A stretch of DNA of 30,955 nt from assembly GCA_964489015.1 (NCBI GenBank), contig CAZAXD010000024.1, forward strand, positions 1-30,955, in the 5' to 3' direction. Below are positions 23,354 through 30,222 of this stretch, piece after piece. The position numbers and the translations under genes are program-made. Origin of the DNA: JAPYWM01 sp964489015. Its GTDB lineage: Bacteria > Bacteroidota > Bacteroidia > SpSt-205. Each line of letters opens with the position of its first letter. Within the stretch, counting starts at the first letter, position 1. The notes beneath the pieces were generated by a model. The model had not been told where the DNA came from. It did not search any database and was given only the letters and a program-made list of their open reading frames with translations.

Positions 23354-24702
23354 AGCGTCTCGACTGGTACATCTTGCGTAGTTTCATTGGGCCATTCATA
23401 GCCAGCTTTAGCACGACGCTGGTCATTCTCGTGATTCAGTTTTTGTCCCGCTACCAGGAGGATATCTTGGGAAAAGGCTTTTCGACAATAGTCCTAGCGG
23501 AATTATTCTTATACGCCTCCTTGTCCCTTATGCTATTAACCCTTCCGATGGGCCTGCTCATGGCGGGGCTCATGACGATGGGCAATCTGGGGGAGCGTTT
23601 AGAATTAACTGCCCTACAAAGCACGGGGGTATCCTTCTTTCGCAGCCTGACACCCCTCTTTTACTTTGGATTAGGCGCTTTTCTGCTCAGCGCCGGTTTG
23701 TCTTGGTACCTAATCCCTAAAGCCAATCTCCGGCTGTACACCCTGCTCTACGACATGGAGCAGGCCAAGCCCGCCCTAGCTCTGAAGCCCGGTTTTTTCA
23801 ACCGCTGGATCGAGGGGCATGCAATTCACATCCAGCGGGTACAAAAAGACCAAGAAACGATAGAAGATATCCTGGTTTATGCTTATCGCCCAGACGGGAG
23901 TATCGAACGAACTATTGTAGCACCGCTGGGACGGGCCGTGGTCGACCAAAAGTGGCTATTCCTTACGTTTGAGCTGTACGGCGGTTGTCAGTATGAGCTT
24001 GCTCAGGAAGGTACTCAAACCCCTACCTGGCTTGAGACCTGCTTTGACACCATGAACTTACGACTCGATATCTTGGGTCTAGGGCTCAAGCGCTCTGATG
24101 AGAAGCTTTTTGCTAGCCATCAGTATATGCTCCCCATCGGCCCTCTCCGACAAGCTATCGATAGCCTTACCCGGCTGCGGCTAGAGGCCCGCCAGGAATT
24201 CGCTATGCACTTAGCGCGTTGGCTCCCACGCCCCTCCGACACGCTCTATGACTCCGTTCACGCAGGGGGGCCTCCGCTTAGACTTCAGGCCGAAAATCTT
24301 TTACGGCAAGACAAAAATTTAGCAGGCTATTACCAGGAGCGCCTGCGTCAGCTAGATGAAACCCTGTGGCGGTATAAACTCGAGTGGTACTACAAGTTTT
24401 CTATTCCCTTAGCGACGGTAGTCTTTCTCACCTTGGGCGCCACCTTAGGGGGTATTATTCGTAAAGGAGGGCTGGGTGTCCCGCTAGTAGTCTCTACGGC
24501 GCTTTTTATTGTCTTTTACATTCTCAATGCTCAAGGGAAGAAGTTAGCCCGAGAAGGTATCCTTTCCCCCTGTTTTGGCGCGTTTTTGCCTCTGATTGCG
24601 ATAGCACCTGTGTCGCTTTATCTGATACTTCTCGTGACGACGCAGGCACGCTGGCTGTATTTAGACTACTGGAAAAAGCAATGGCGTCGGCTCGTTTCTT
24701 AG
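23350..24702 (+). CDS. LptF/LptG family permease (LPS transport)
   Basis: 450 aa. N-terminal MKRLDWYILRSFIGPFIASF followed by helices and the family stretch LTLPMGLLMAGLMTMGNLGE, then LTALQSTGVSFFRSL. A periplasmic jellyroll-like region lies at about 125-330, and three C-terminal helices begin near IPLATVVFLTLGATLGG. LptF and LptG form the membrane part of the LptB2FG transporter that extracts LPS from the inner membrane. I cannot tell LptF from LptG. An insertion in the periplasmic part (about 265-330, predicted helical, charged) makes it longer than E. coli LptF/G (about 360) as is common in Bacteroidota. Overlaps its neighbours by 4 and 22 bp. Confidence 0.9.
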   Translation: MKRLDWYILRSFIGPFIASFSTTLVILVIQFLSRYQEDILGKGFSTIVLAELFLYASLSLMLLTLPMGLLMAGLMTMGNLGERLELTALQSTGVSFFRSLTPLFYFGLGAFLLSAGLSWYLIPKANLRLYTLLYDMEQAKPALALKPGFFNRWIEGHAIHIQRVQKDQETIEDILVYAYRPDGSIERTIVAPLGRAVVDQKWLFLTFELYGGCQYELAQEGTQTPTWLETCFDTMNLRLDILGLGLKRSDEKLFASHQYMLPIGPLRQAIDSLTRLRLEARQEFAMHLARWLPRPSDTLYDSVHAGGPPLRLQAENLLRQDKNLAGYYQERLRQLDETLWRYKLEWYYKFSIPLATVVFLTLGATLGGIIRKGGLGVPLVVSTALFIVFYILNAQGKKLAREGILSPCFGAFLPLIAIAPVSLYLILLVTTQARWLYLDYWKKQWRRLVS

Positions 24703-25691
24703 TACTACAGCCTGCCTTCTTGGGCGATGTGGTTCTGACACTACCTCTCCTCAGCCGCTTGAAAGAAACAAGCCCTACTGCCCAGATTAGCTTAGTAGCT
24801 CGCCAAGGCGTAGAGGAGCTCCTAACCCCTCATCCCTGGATCGATCAGCTATACTTGTGGGACAAAACCTGGCGCGGCTGGTTAGCATTGTGGGACCGCC
24901 TGCGTCGGACCCCGTGGACTGGTGTGATTGCAGTCCATCGCTATTTTCGGATGGGACTTTTAGGAAGGCTAGTTCCAGCCAAGCACCGAGCCACTTTTGA
25001 CAAGAATCCGCTTAGTCGCTGGTACGATTATCGGGCCCCTCATCAATTTGCAGAAGGTCTACACGAGGTAGAACGTAATCTGGGGCTTTTGGCGGGCTTG
25101 TCTATAGCGCCTACTCGGCCAGCGCCGCCCTGGTTATTTCCTCCTAGCGAGGCCTGGCAGCGCGTCAAAGCCTTACCCAAGCCTTACTTAGTGGTAGCGC
25201 CTGCTTCCCGCTGGCCCACCAAGGAGGCGCCTTTTTCGCTCTGGCAAGCCTTTCTAGCCAAACTACCTCGGCACTTTTATGTTTATCTGACGGGCACCGC
25301 GGCCGATCGGGCCCGTCTCGAGGGGCTAACGGATTCGCCTCGGGTGCAGAATCTAGCCGGTCGACTCTCCTTATTGGAACTCGCCGCTCTCATCGGAGGC
25401 GCCCACCGCGTTTTTAGCGTAGATAGCGCCACGACCCATATCGCATCGGCCATGGGAACCCCCACGACGACGGTTTTTTGTGCAACGACACCCTTGTACG
25501 GCTTCGGGCCGCTCTCGCCTTATAGCGACATCGTGGAAACCAGAGAAGCCCTTCGCTGTCGGCCTTGTGGCTTACACGGCCACCAAACTTGCCCCCTTCA
25601 GCACTTTCGCTGCGGAACAAGCCTCTCAGCGGAGACTCTGCTTGCTTCACTTAGCGCAGCTCCTCCACCAAAATCTCATAGGGCTGCTTAG
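24681..25691 (+). CDS. Family 9 glycosyltransferase (heptosyltransferase-like)
   Basis: 336 aa, GT-B fold. N-terminal FLVLQPAFLGDVVLTLPLLS is the family's first strand and loop with the catalytic-type Asp. The C-terminal half has YLVVAPASRWPTKEAPFSLW, FSVDSATTHIASAMGTPTTT (the usual xDSG/A-T-H-A donor-binding stretch) and a Cys-rich tail RCRPCGLHGHQTCP. Members add heptose or related sugars to lipid A core, consistent with the adjacent LptF/G gene. Its start overlaps the permease by 22 bp. The last 41 bp are antisense to the end of the small lipoprotein gene, and no terminator is seen there. Confidence 0.9.
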   Translation: MASARFLVLQPAFLGDVVLTLPLLSRLKETSPTAQISLVARQGVEELLTPHPWIDQLYLWDKTWRGWLALWDRLRRTPWTGVIAVHRYFRMGLLGRLVPAKHRATFDKNPLSRWYDYRAPHQFAEGLHEVERNLGLLAGLSIAPTRPAPPWLFPPSEAWQRVKALPKPYLVVAPASRWPTKEAPFSLWQAFLAKLPRHFYVYLTGTAADRARLEGLTDSPRVQNLAGRLSLLELAALIGGAHRVFSVDSATTHIASAMGTPTTTVFCATTPLYGFGPLSPYSDIVETREALRCRPCGLHGHQTCPLQHFRCGTSLSAETLLASLSAAPPPKSHRAA

Positions 25692-26052
25692 CTACGACCT
25701 CTAAGCGATACCGCCCTTTACCCGTCAGGTAAACCATATCCTCATCTACCGTAGAAGTATTGACCAGAATCTCCGAGTAATCGGGCTTAGCTTCATCGTA
25801 AAGAATGAGGATAAGTTCGCCATTTTCTTTGTTACGCCAGTGTATTTTCCATTCCCGGCCTGATACCTTGAAGGCAGGGGTTTTTTGAGACTTTTGACTA
25901 GTTATCTTGACAAGGGTGCGCCACTTTTCCTTGACACGCACCTCACTTCGGGCGATCGTGCCGGCCAAAGGCGCAGACTCTGTAGGAACAAAGGTATTAT
26001 CGACACACCCTCCGATCCACACAAGAAGGATGGCTGGGATAACTCTACTCAT
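25651..26052 (-). CDS. Small putative lipoprotein, unknown function
   Basis: 133 aa from the ATG at 26052. A short signal MSRVIPAILLVWIGG is followed by Cys16, a plausible lipobox (IGGC). The mature part is about 117 residues, beta-rich by pattern (REWKIHWRNKENGELILILY, YRLEVVAKQPYEILVEEL), possibly a small beta-sandwich. I do not recognise a family. The ATG is chosen because TATCTTTG ends 4 nt upstream; an in-frame extension to 26091 would start upstream of this promoter. Monocistronic by position, convergent with and overlapping the GT9 gene. Confidence 0.72.
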   Translation of the reverse strand: MSRVIPAILLVWIGGCVDNTFVPTESAPLAGTIARSEVRVKEKWRTLVKITSQKSQKTPAFKVSGREWKIHWRNKENGELILILYDEAKPDYSEILVNTSTVDEDMVYLTGKGRYRLEVVAKQPYEILVEELR

Positions 26053-26056
26053 GGGG

Positions 26057-26064
26057 CAAAGATA
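26057..26064 (-). promoter_or_regulatory. -7 promoter element (TATCTTTG) of the lipoprotein gene
   Basis: Exact TAnnTTTG match on the minus strand ending 4 nt before the ATG at 26052. No -33 TTG at the usual spacing. The 93-bp gap to the divergent methylase gene holds only this and a weaker candidate. Confidence 0.6.
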
Positions 26065-26145
26065 ACAGGTGTTTTCGTCTACCCTATACACAGGCTTGTC
26101 CGCGCCACCTCATGATTTGTGGAGAATCTGGCACTAATTTGTGAG

Positions 26146-26853
26146 ATGCGCCTGTATATCCTGCCTTTCCCCCTAAGTGCTGAGGGGCGCTATTGGCTTT
26201 ATCCGACATGGGGCGAGGTCGTAAAAAAGGTACAGCACTTTTTTGTAGAACGGGGAGTCTCTGTCCGAGGCTTGCTTCTAAGGGAGGGGTTGGACCCCAT
26301 GGCTAGCTTATACGAGTATGACCCCCGATTAGGCGACTGGCCTTGGGAAGCCTATCAAGCCGTTTTTAAGCAAAAGGCAGAAGCGGCCTTGCTTAGTGAA
26401 GCCGGCTTAGCTGGCGTAGCAGACCCTGGTCATCAAGTCGTTGCGCGCGCCCATGCTGAGGGCTATACTGTTATCCCCTTGGCTGGTCCGAGCAGCCTTA
26501 CACTGGCTTTAGCCGCTTCGGGACTACCTAGCATGCGCTTTTGTTTTCACGGGTATTTACCGCTCGAAAAAAGAGCCCGCCAGAAGACCTTACTCGAAAT
26601 CTTTCAGGCAGCTAAAGAATCAACCCAGATTTTCATGGAGACCCCGGGCCGGCAGCAGCAGTTATTCGATACTATCTTACAGAAAGCCCCGAGGGAACTG
26701 ATGTTTTGCATAGCGCACCACTTGACGGCTCCCACGGGCTTTGTCCGAATGGCACCTGTGGGTTTATGGCCTCGCCTAAGCCTGCCCAAAGCCCCGACGT
26801 TATTCCTGCTGGGACCTCAGGCTAATGGCAGCCCCACGCCAAAGAGCGTATAA
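26146..26853 (+). CDS. Tetrapyrrole-methylase family SAM methyltransferase (RsmI-like)
   Basis: 235 aa from the ATG at 26146 (MRLYILPFPLS); a GTG 27 nt upstream is in frame but adds an unlike leader. It carries GLAGVADPGHQVVARAHAEG, a variant of the RsmI/CobA SDPG loop, then VIPLAGPSSLTLALAASGL and FCFHGYLPLEKRARQ, as in YraL/RsmI. RsmI methylates the ribose of C1402 in 16S rRNA. The family also has a Bacteroidota paralogue of similar size whose target is not known to me, and this resembles that paralogue, so I give no gene symbol. A weak -7-like CTAATTTG ends 4 nt before the ATG. Its last 37 bp overlap the histidine kinase gene end. Confidence 0.82.
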   Translation: MRLYILPFPLSAEGRYWLYPTWGEVVKKVQHFFVERGVSVRGLLLREGLDPMASLYEYDPRLGDWPWEAYQAVFKQKAEAALLSEAGLAGVADPGHQVVARAHAEGYTVIPLAGPSSLTLALAASGLPSMRFCFHGYLPLEKRARQKTLLEIFQAAKESTQIFMETPGRQQQLFDTILQKAPRELMFCIAHHLTAPTGFVRMAPVGLWPRLSLPKAPTLFLLGPQANGSPTPKSV

Positions 26854-29621
26854 CCGGGTTCGCTGTGTAGAAGCCGGATCCAACCTCCGTAGCTTTCAAT
26901 AATTTGACGACACAGAGGTAGACCGAGGCCGGTGCCCTCACCGGGGGCTTTTGTCGTGAAAAGGGGCTCGAAGATCCGCTCCCGCCATTCTGGGGGAATG
27001 CCGTGACCATTGTCTTGGAAGTGAACGATAGCCAGGGCGCCTTCTCGAAATAAGCGAATAGCCAGCTTTCCCCCATCCGTGGGTAGCGCCTGCAGCGCAT
27101 TCTGAAGGAGATTAGCCCACACCTGATCGAGACGGCCCGCATGCGCTTCGACTATAAGCGGCTCAGACGGCCAGACAGTCTCTAACGCCACTCGACGGAG
27201 TAAGGGCTGATAAAAACTGAGCGTGCGCTGCAAGCTATCCCGAAGGTCCACGCGCTGGGTGGCCTGGTCTTCTCGAATGTCGCGTACATAAGAGCGGATG
27301 GCTTGGACCCGTTCGCGCAGGCGCTGTGCGGCCTCACGGGCTCGCTGGAGATAAGCTTCAAGCTCGCCTGCCAGTCGAAGGCGATGCATCGCTTCAGGGG
27401 AGACCAGATAAGGTTCGAGTTCACGCTTCTGGGCGGGTGTATACCCTAGCGCCGCCAGCTGCTGAATAAGCAGCGGCGACCAGTCTGGGGAGACCTCTTG
27501 CCACTGCTGCCGCAGGACTCGCTCTTCCGCTGGCGTGCTGGGTGGCTGAGCGGGCATCGGTACAGCGGGCTTCAGCTCTGGTAGGCGCCGCAGGGCCTCC
27601 TCAAGCCCCGAGCTAATCACCCCCAGAGGGGTATTGATTTCGTGAGCGATGTGAGCCGCCATGACCCCGAGATTAGCCATGCGTTCACTTTGTAAAAGCT
27701 GACCTTGCTGGGCCTGCACCTGGCGTGCTAGGGCTTCTCGCTCGGCCTGTAGGCGGCGCCGAAGCTGCCTATGATGCCATTCCCTCAGCCACCATAGCCC
27801 CCCCAGCACTGCCAGGCCTACCAGTCCAAAGCCCAGCCGGGCATACCAGGTTTGGTACCAAGGCGGCTCGACTTGGATAACCCATTGTTTGGAAATAGCC
27901 TTGCCATACCAGGGATGACGCACCCACACCTCTATCGGAAAGGACCCCGCCTGTCCGACGCTTAGTAAAAGGGTGCGCTCGCGGAGCGGCTGCAATGGCC
28001 TATCACCAGCCCGATAGCTCACTTGGACATAAGCTGGCAAGAAGTATGCTTCTACTTCATAGCTAAGCGTGAGGTAAGGACGCGTGAGCGGGAGTCGATA
28101 CTTATTTCCACCGAGCTTTTCTAAAGCAGGGCCTTGCACGGTCGCAGAAAAGCGCAGAGGAGGCAAATGCAATTGGGTGCGATCCACCCGAAGCAAGCCT
28201 CGGGACAAAAGGAGGTACAGTACCGGGCCTTCTTCCCAGCTAGCTAGAAGGGTCCCCCATTCGTTACTAACGGGCAGGGCCGCCTGTAACCAGGGCGGTT
28301 CTCGCAGTGTATCCCAACCTCGACCGTGCGGGCGGAGCCACCACCGCCCCTGCTGAAAGTAAACAGCATCTGACCATACACGCCCTTCCACAGGCATGGC
28401 AAAAGCATAGCCGCGCCACCGCCCCCGCTCGTATACGTAGGCTTGCTTGTAACCCCAAACCCATAGCTGCTCTCCTTGCCACCCTACGCCCATGATAGCT
28501 ATCGGAAAGCCAAATCGTCGCTCCCCGGTCGAAGCCTCTCGCAGATAGACCTCGTTCCCAATCACCCAGGCCAACTTTTGCTTGGAGGCCGCTACGGCCC
28601 GAATGTAGTACCCCTCGCCGGCAAGTAGACGCCCATCTTCAGATAAAAGTCCCTTTGTCGTAGCCCAAACCCAGCGGCCGTCGCACCATGTCGCATCGAT
28701 CAGTGTATGGGGGTATCGAACCTCCTGACCCCGTGTGAAGCAGAAGGCACGCGCCCCCTGCCAGGCAACGACATGGCCATGGCTCCGCTTCCATGCCATG
28801 AGGGCCCAGCCTGGCTGCCACACCCACCCTAAGCCTGCCTTAGCGTAAACCGCAATCAAGCCTGTAGAAGTCAGCAGCCATAAAACACCCTGACTCTCTT
28901 GCCACGTAGCCTGATAAACGAGGATCGCTCCCGCCCATATTTCTTGTCCAGTTAGTATCTCATAAACCCGATTTTCCGTAATTACATACGGCCCAGCTAA
29001 GAGACGAGCCCCTTCCACCCACCTAATCAGACCTTGCTCTGGCTCCCAAATACCCCCATCCTCCGACAAAAGGTATAAGGTCGAAGCAACCTGAGCAACA
29101 CGGCGAATGCCTTTAGGTAGACGAGCTCGGAACCGCCACCGGCCGGGAAAGCCCTCTAACAAGCTATCCCTTACCTGTACCACAAGCCCCGTTTCCGCTG
29201 CTGCGTGAAGGACTCCCGGCAGCTCCACTACGGAGTCTAACCGGCTCCAGCATAGCCAGTAACTAGCCCCTGCACCACGAATAGCTAGGCCTTGGTTTAG
29301 CGCCCATACCCGTTCGCCCCAACCCAAACGGGGTAAGGCTATACTACGGCGCTGACTTGCATCAGCTTGGTAGATGACGCTAAGGCCGACTACCCAGCAG
29401 CGCCCCTGGCTATCTATCGCTGCTGCCCGGCCTTCGCCAGCTAAGTACCACTGCTCCTCCCAGCGGCCCGCGCAAAAACGCCATAGGCGCCGCCCCTCCC
29501 CCACATACACAGTTTCGTCCGGCCCTATACACAGATACGCAGTCGATCCCACCCGCCCCTGCGGCCCACTCCACCCATCAAAAACCGGTACCAGAAGCCA
29601 TAGATACCCCCATACCCCCAT
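26817..29621 (-). CDS. Membrane sensor histidine kinase with periplasmic propeller-like domain
   Basis: 934 aa from the ATG at 29621 (TACCTTTG ends 6 nt upstream; a longer in-frame extension to 29852 crosses that promoter and the divergent gene). A signal peptide (about 1-15) is followed by a Trp-rich repeat region of propeller type (about 20-500) and a Y_Y_Y-like beta domain (about 515-587). One membrane helix spans about 597-613, then a coiled segment. HisKA has the phospho-acceptor His660 in AHEINTPLG. The ATPase domain has N-box NLLQNAL (837-843), DNGHGIP (870-876) and GEGTGLGL (894-901). A Pro-rich and helical insert at about 683-745 lies between the two dimerisation helices. No response regulator is adjacent, so it is an orphan. 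The sensed signal is unknown. Confidence 0.9.
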   Translation of the reverse strand: MGVWGYLWLLVPVFDGWSGPQGRVGSTAYLCIGPDETVYVGEGRRLWRFCAGRWEEQWYLAGEGRAAAIDSQGRCWVVGLSVIYQADASQRRSIALPRLGWGERVWALNQGLAIRGAGASYWLCWSRLDSVVELPGVLHAAAETGLVVQVRDSLLEGFPGRWRFRARLPKGIRRVAQVASTLYLLSEDGGIWEPEQGLIRWVEGARLLAGPYVITENRVYEILTGQEIWAGAILVYQATWQESQGVLWLLTSTGLIAVYAKAGLGWVWQPGWALMAWKRSHGHVVAWQGARAFCFTRGQEVRYPHTLIDATWCDGRWVWATTKGLLSEDGRLLAGEGYYIRAVAASKQKLAWVIGNEVYLREASTGERRFGFPIAIMGVGWQGEQLWVWGYKQAYVYERGRWRGYAFAMPVEGRVWSDAVYFQQGRWWLRPHGRGWDTLREPPWLQAALPVSNEWGTLLASWEEGPVLYLLLSRGLLRVDRTQLHLPPLRFSATVQGPALEKLGGNKYRLPLTRPYLTLSYEVEAYFLPAYVQVSYRAGDRPLQPLRERTLLLSVGQAGSFPIEVWVRHPWYGKAISKQWVIQVEPPWYQTWYARLGFGLVGLAVLGGLWWLREWHHRQLRRRLQAEREALARQVQAQQGQLLQSERMANLGVMAAHIAHEINTPLGVISSGLEEALRRLPELKPAVPMPAQPPSTPAEERVLRQQWQEVSPDWSPLLIQQLAALGYTPAQKRELEPYLVSPEAMHRLRLAGELEAYLQRAREAAQRLRERVQAIRSYVRDIREDQATQRVDLRDSLQRTLSFYQPLLRRVALETVWPSEPLIVEAHAGRLDQVWANLLQNALQALPTDGGKLAIRLFREGALAIVHFQDNGHGIPPEWRERIFEPLFTTKAPGEGTGLGLPLCRQIIESYGGWIRLLHSEPGYTLFGVGLPLA

Positions 29622-29627
29622 CTTATT

Positions 29628-29635
29628 CAAAGGTA
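29628..29635 (-). promoter_or_regulatory. -7 promoter element (TACCTTTG) of the histidine kinase
   Basis: Exact TAnnTTTG match on the minus strand, ending 6 nt before the ATG at 29621. It fixes the kinase start. No clear -33 TTG. Confidence 0.6.
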
Positions 29636-29691
29636 GTACTTCCCCCTCCGTTCCTCCATAACCCTCATCCATGATTTTGCTAAAAAGGCTG

Positions 29692-29699
29692 TATATTTG
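29692..29699 (+). promoter_or_regulatory. -7 promoter element (TATATTTG) of the Cys-rich HMA-like gene
   Basis: Exact TAnnTTTG match ending 4 nt before the ATG at 29704. An in-frame ATG at 29671 lies upstream of it and is rejected as start. Confidence 0.62.
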
Positions 29700-29703
29700 C
29701 CTT

Positions 29704-30117
29704 ATGCGAGTCCTTACGTCCGTTATTAGTCTCGCCCTTCTGTGGGTGAGTACAAGTTTTGCCCATGATGGCAAAGCCTCGAAGATGGTGCTCAAAATGG
29801 AGAAAAGCCAGGTCGAAGCCGCCCAAAAAAGCTTAGCCAGTCTAAAAGGCATTCAAAAAGTGACTTATGACGAGAAGCAAGGCCACCTAGTAATCTTTTA
29901 TGACAAGCCTGCTCTTGGCTGTTGCAGCCAAATCCACAAAGCTTTACAGGGAGCTGGCATCCAGTATAGCCTGGTCTCTAATCAAGAGTACCCCGCCTGT
30001 GCCGATAAGCATGAGGAAGAGCATTCCAGTGCTGCTACGCCGACCAAAGGGGGAAAGAAAAAGAAAAACTGCTGCAAAAAGGAGGGCAAATCCGCCTGCG
30101 GCGGTCAGGCTTCCTAG
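29704..30117 (+). CDS. Exported HMA-like, Cys/Lys-rich putative metal-binding protein
   Basis: 137 aa. Signal peptide MRVLTSVISLALLWVSTSFA (1-20), then a ferredoxin-like beta-alpha-beta-beta-alpha-beta pattern: KMVLKMEK, SQVEAAQKSLASLKGI, QKVTYDE, HLVIFYD, GCCSQIHKALQGAG, IQYSLV. The usual HMA metal motif CxxC before helix 1 is absent; instead a Cys pair (73-74) caps helix 2. A tail with Cys99, an acidic/His stretch DKHEEEHSS, then Lys-rich Cys123-124 and Cys132 could bind metal. MerP-like or copper-chaperone-like periplasmic role is inferred; no transporter or ATPase is adjacent. A clear terminator follows, so it is transcribed alone. Confidence 0.8.
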   Translation: MRVLTSVISLALLWVSTSFAHDGKASKMVLKMEKSQVEAAQKSLASLKGIQKVTYDEKQGHLVIFYDKPALGCCSQIHKALQGAGIQYSLVSNQEYPACADKHEEEHSSAATPTKGGKKKKNCCKKEGKSACGGQAS

Positions 30118-30145
30118 AGGCTTAGGCAAAGCCTGAGCTTTACAA

Positions 30146-30177
30146 GGCGGGGGTATCATGCCCCCGCCTCTTTTTTT
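30146..30177 (+). terminator. Rho-independent terminator after the HMA-like gene
   Basis: GGCGGGGG (30146-30153), loop TATCATG, CCCCCGCC (30161-30168), then TC and T7 (30171-30177). A perfect 8-bp GC-rich stem with a T-run, 28 nt after the stop. A weaker AGGCTT/AAGCCT hairpin precedes it near 30118-30134. Confidence 0.9.
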
Positions 30178-30207
30178 AGGGACCCATCTTCTCCGCCTGA
30201 AGTTTCA

Positions 30208-30215
30208 TAATTTAG
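30208..30215 (+). promoter_or_regulatory. Weak -7-like element (TAATTTAG) before the last gene
   Basis: Seven of eight positions fit TAnnTTTG; it ends 7 nt before the ATG at 30223 and follows the terminator by 30 nt, where a new promoter is needed. Confidence 0.35.
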
Positions 30216-30222
30216 TCCGCGT

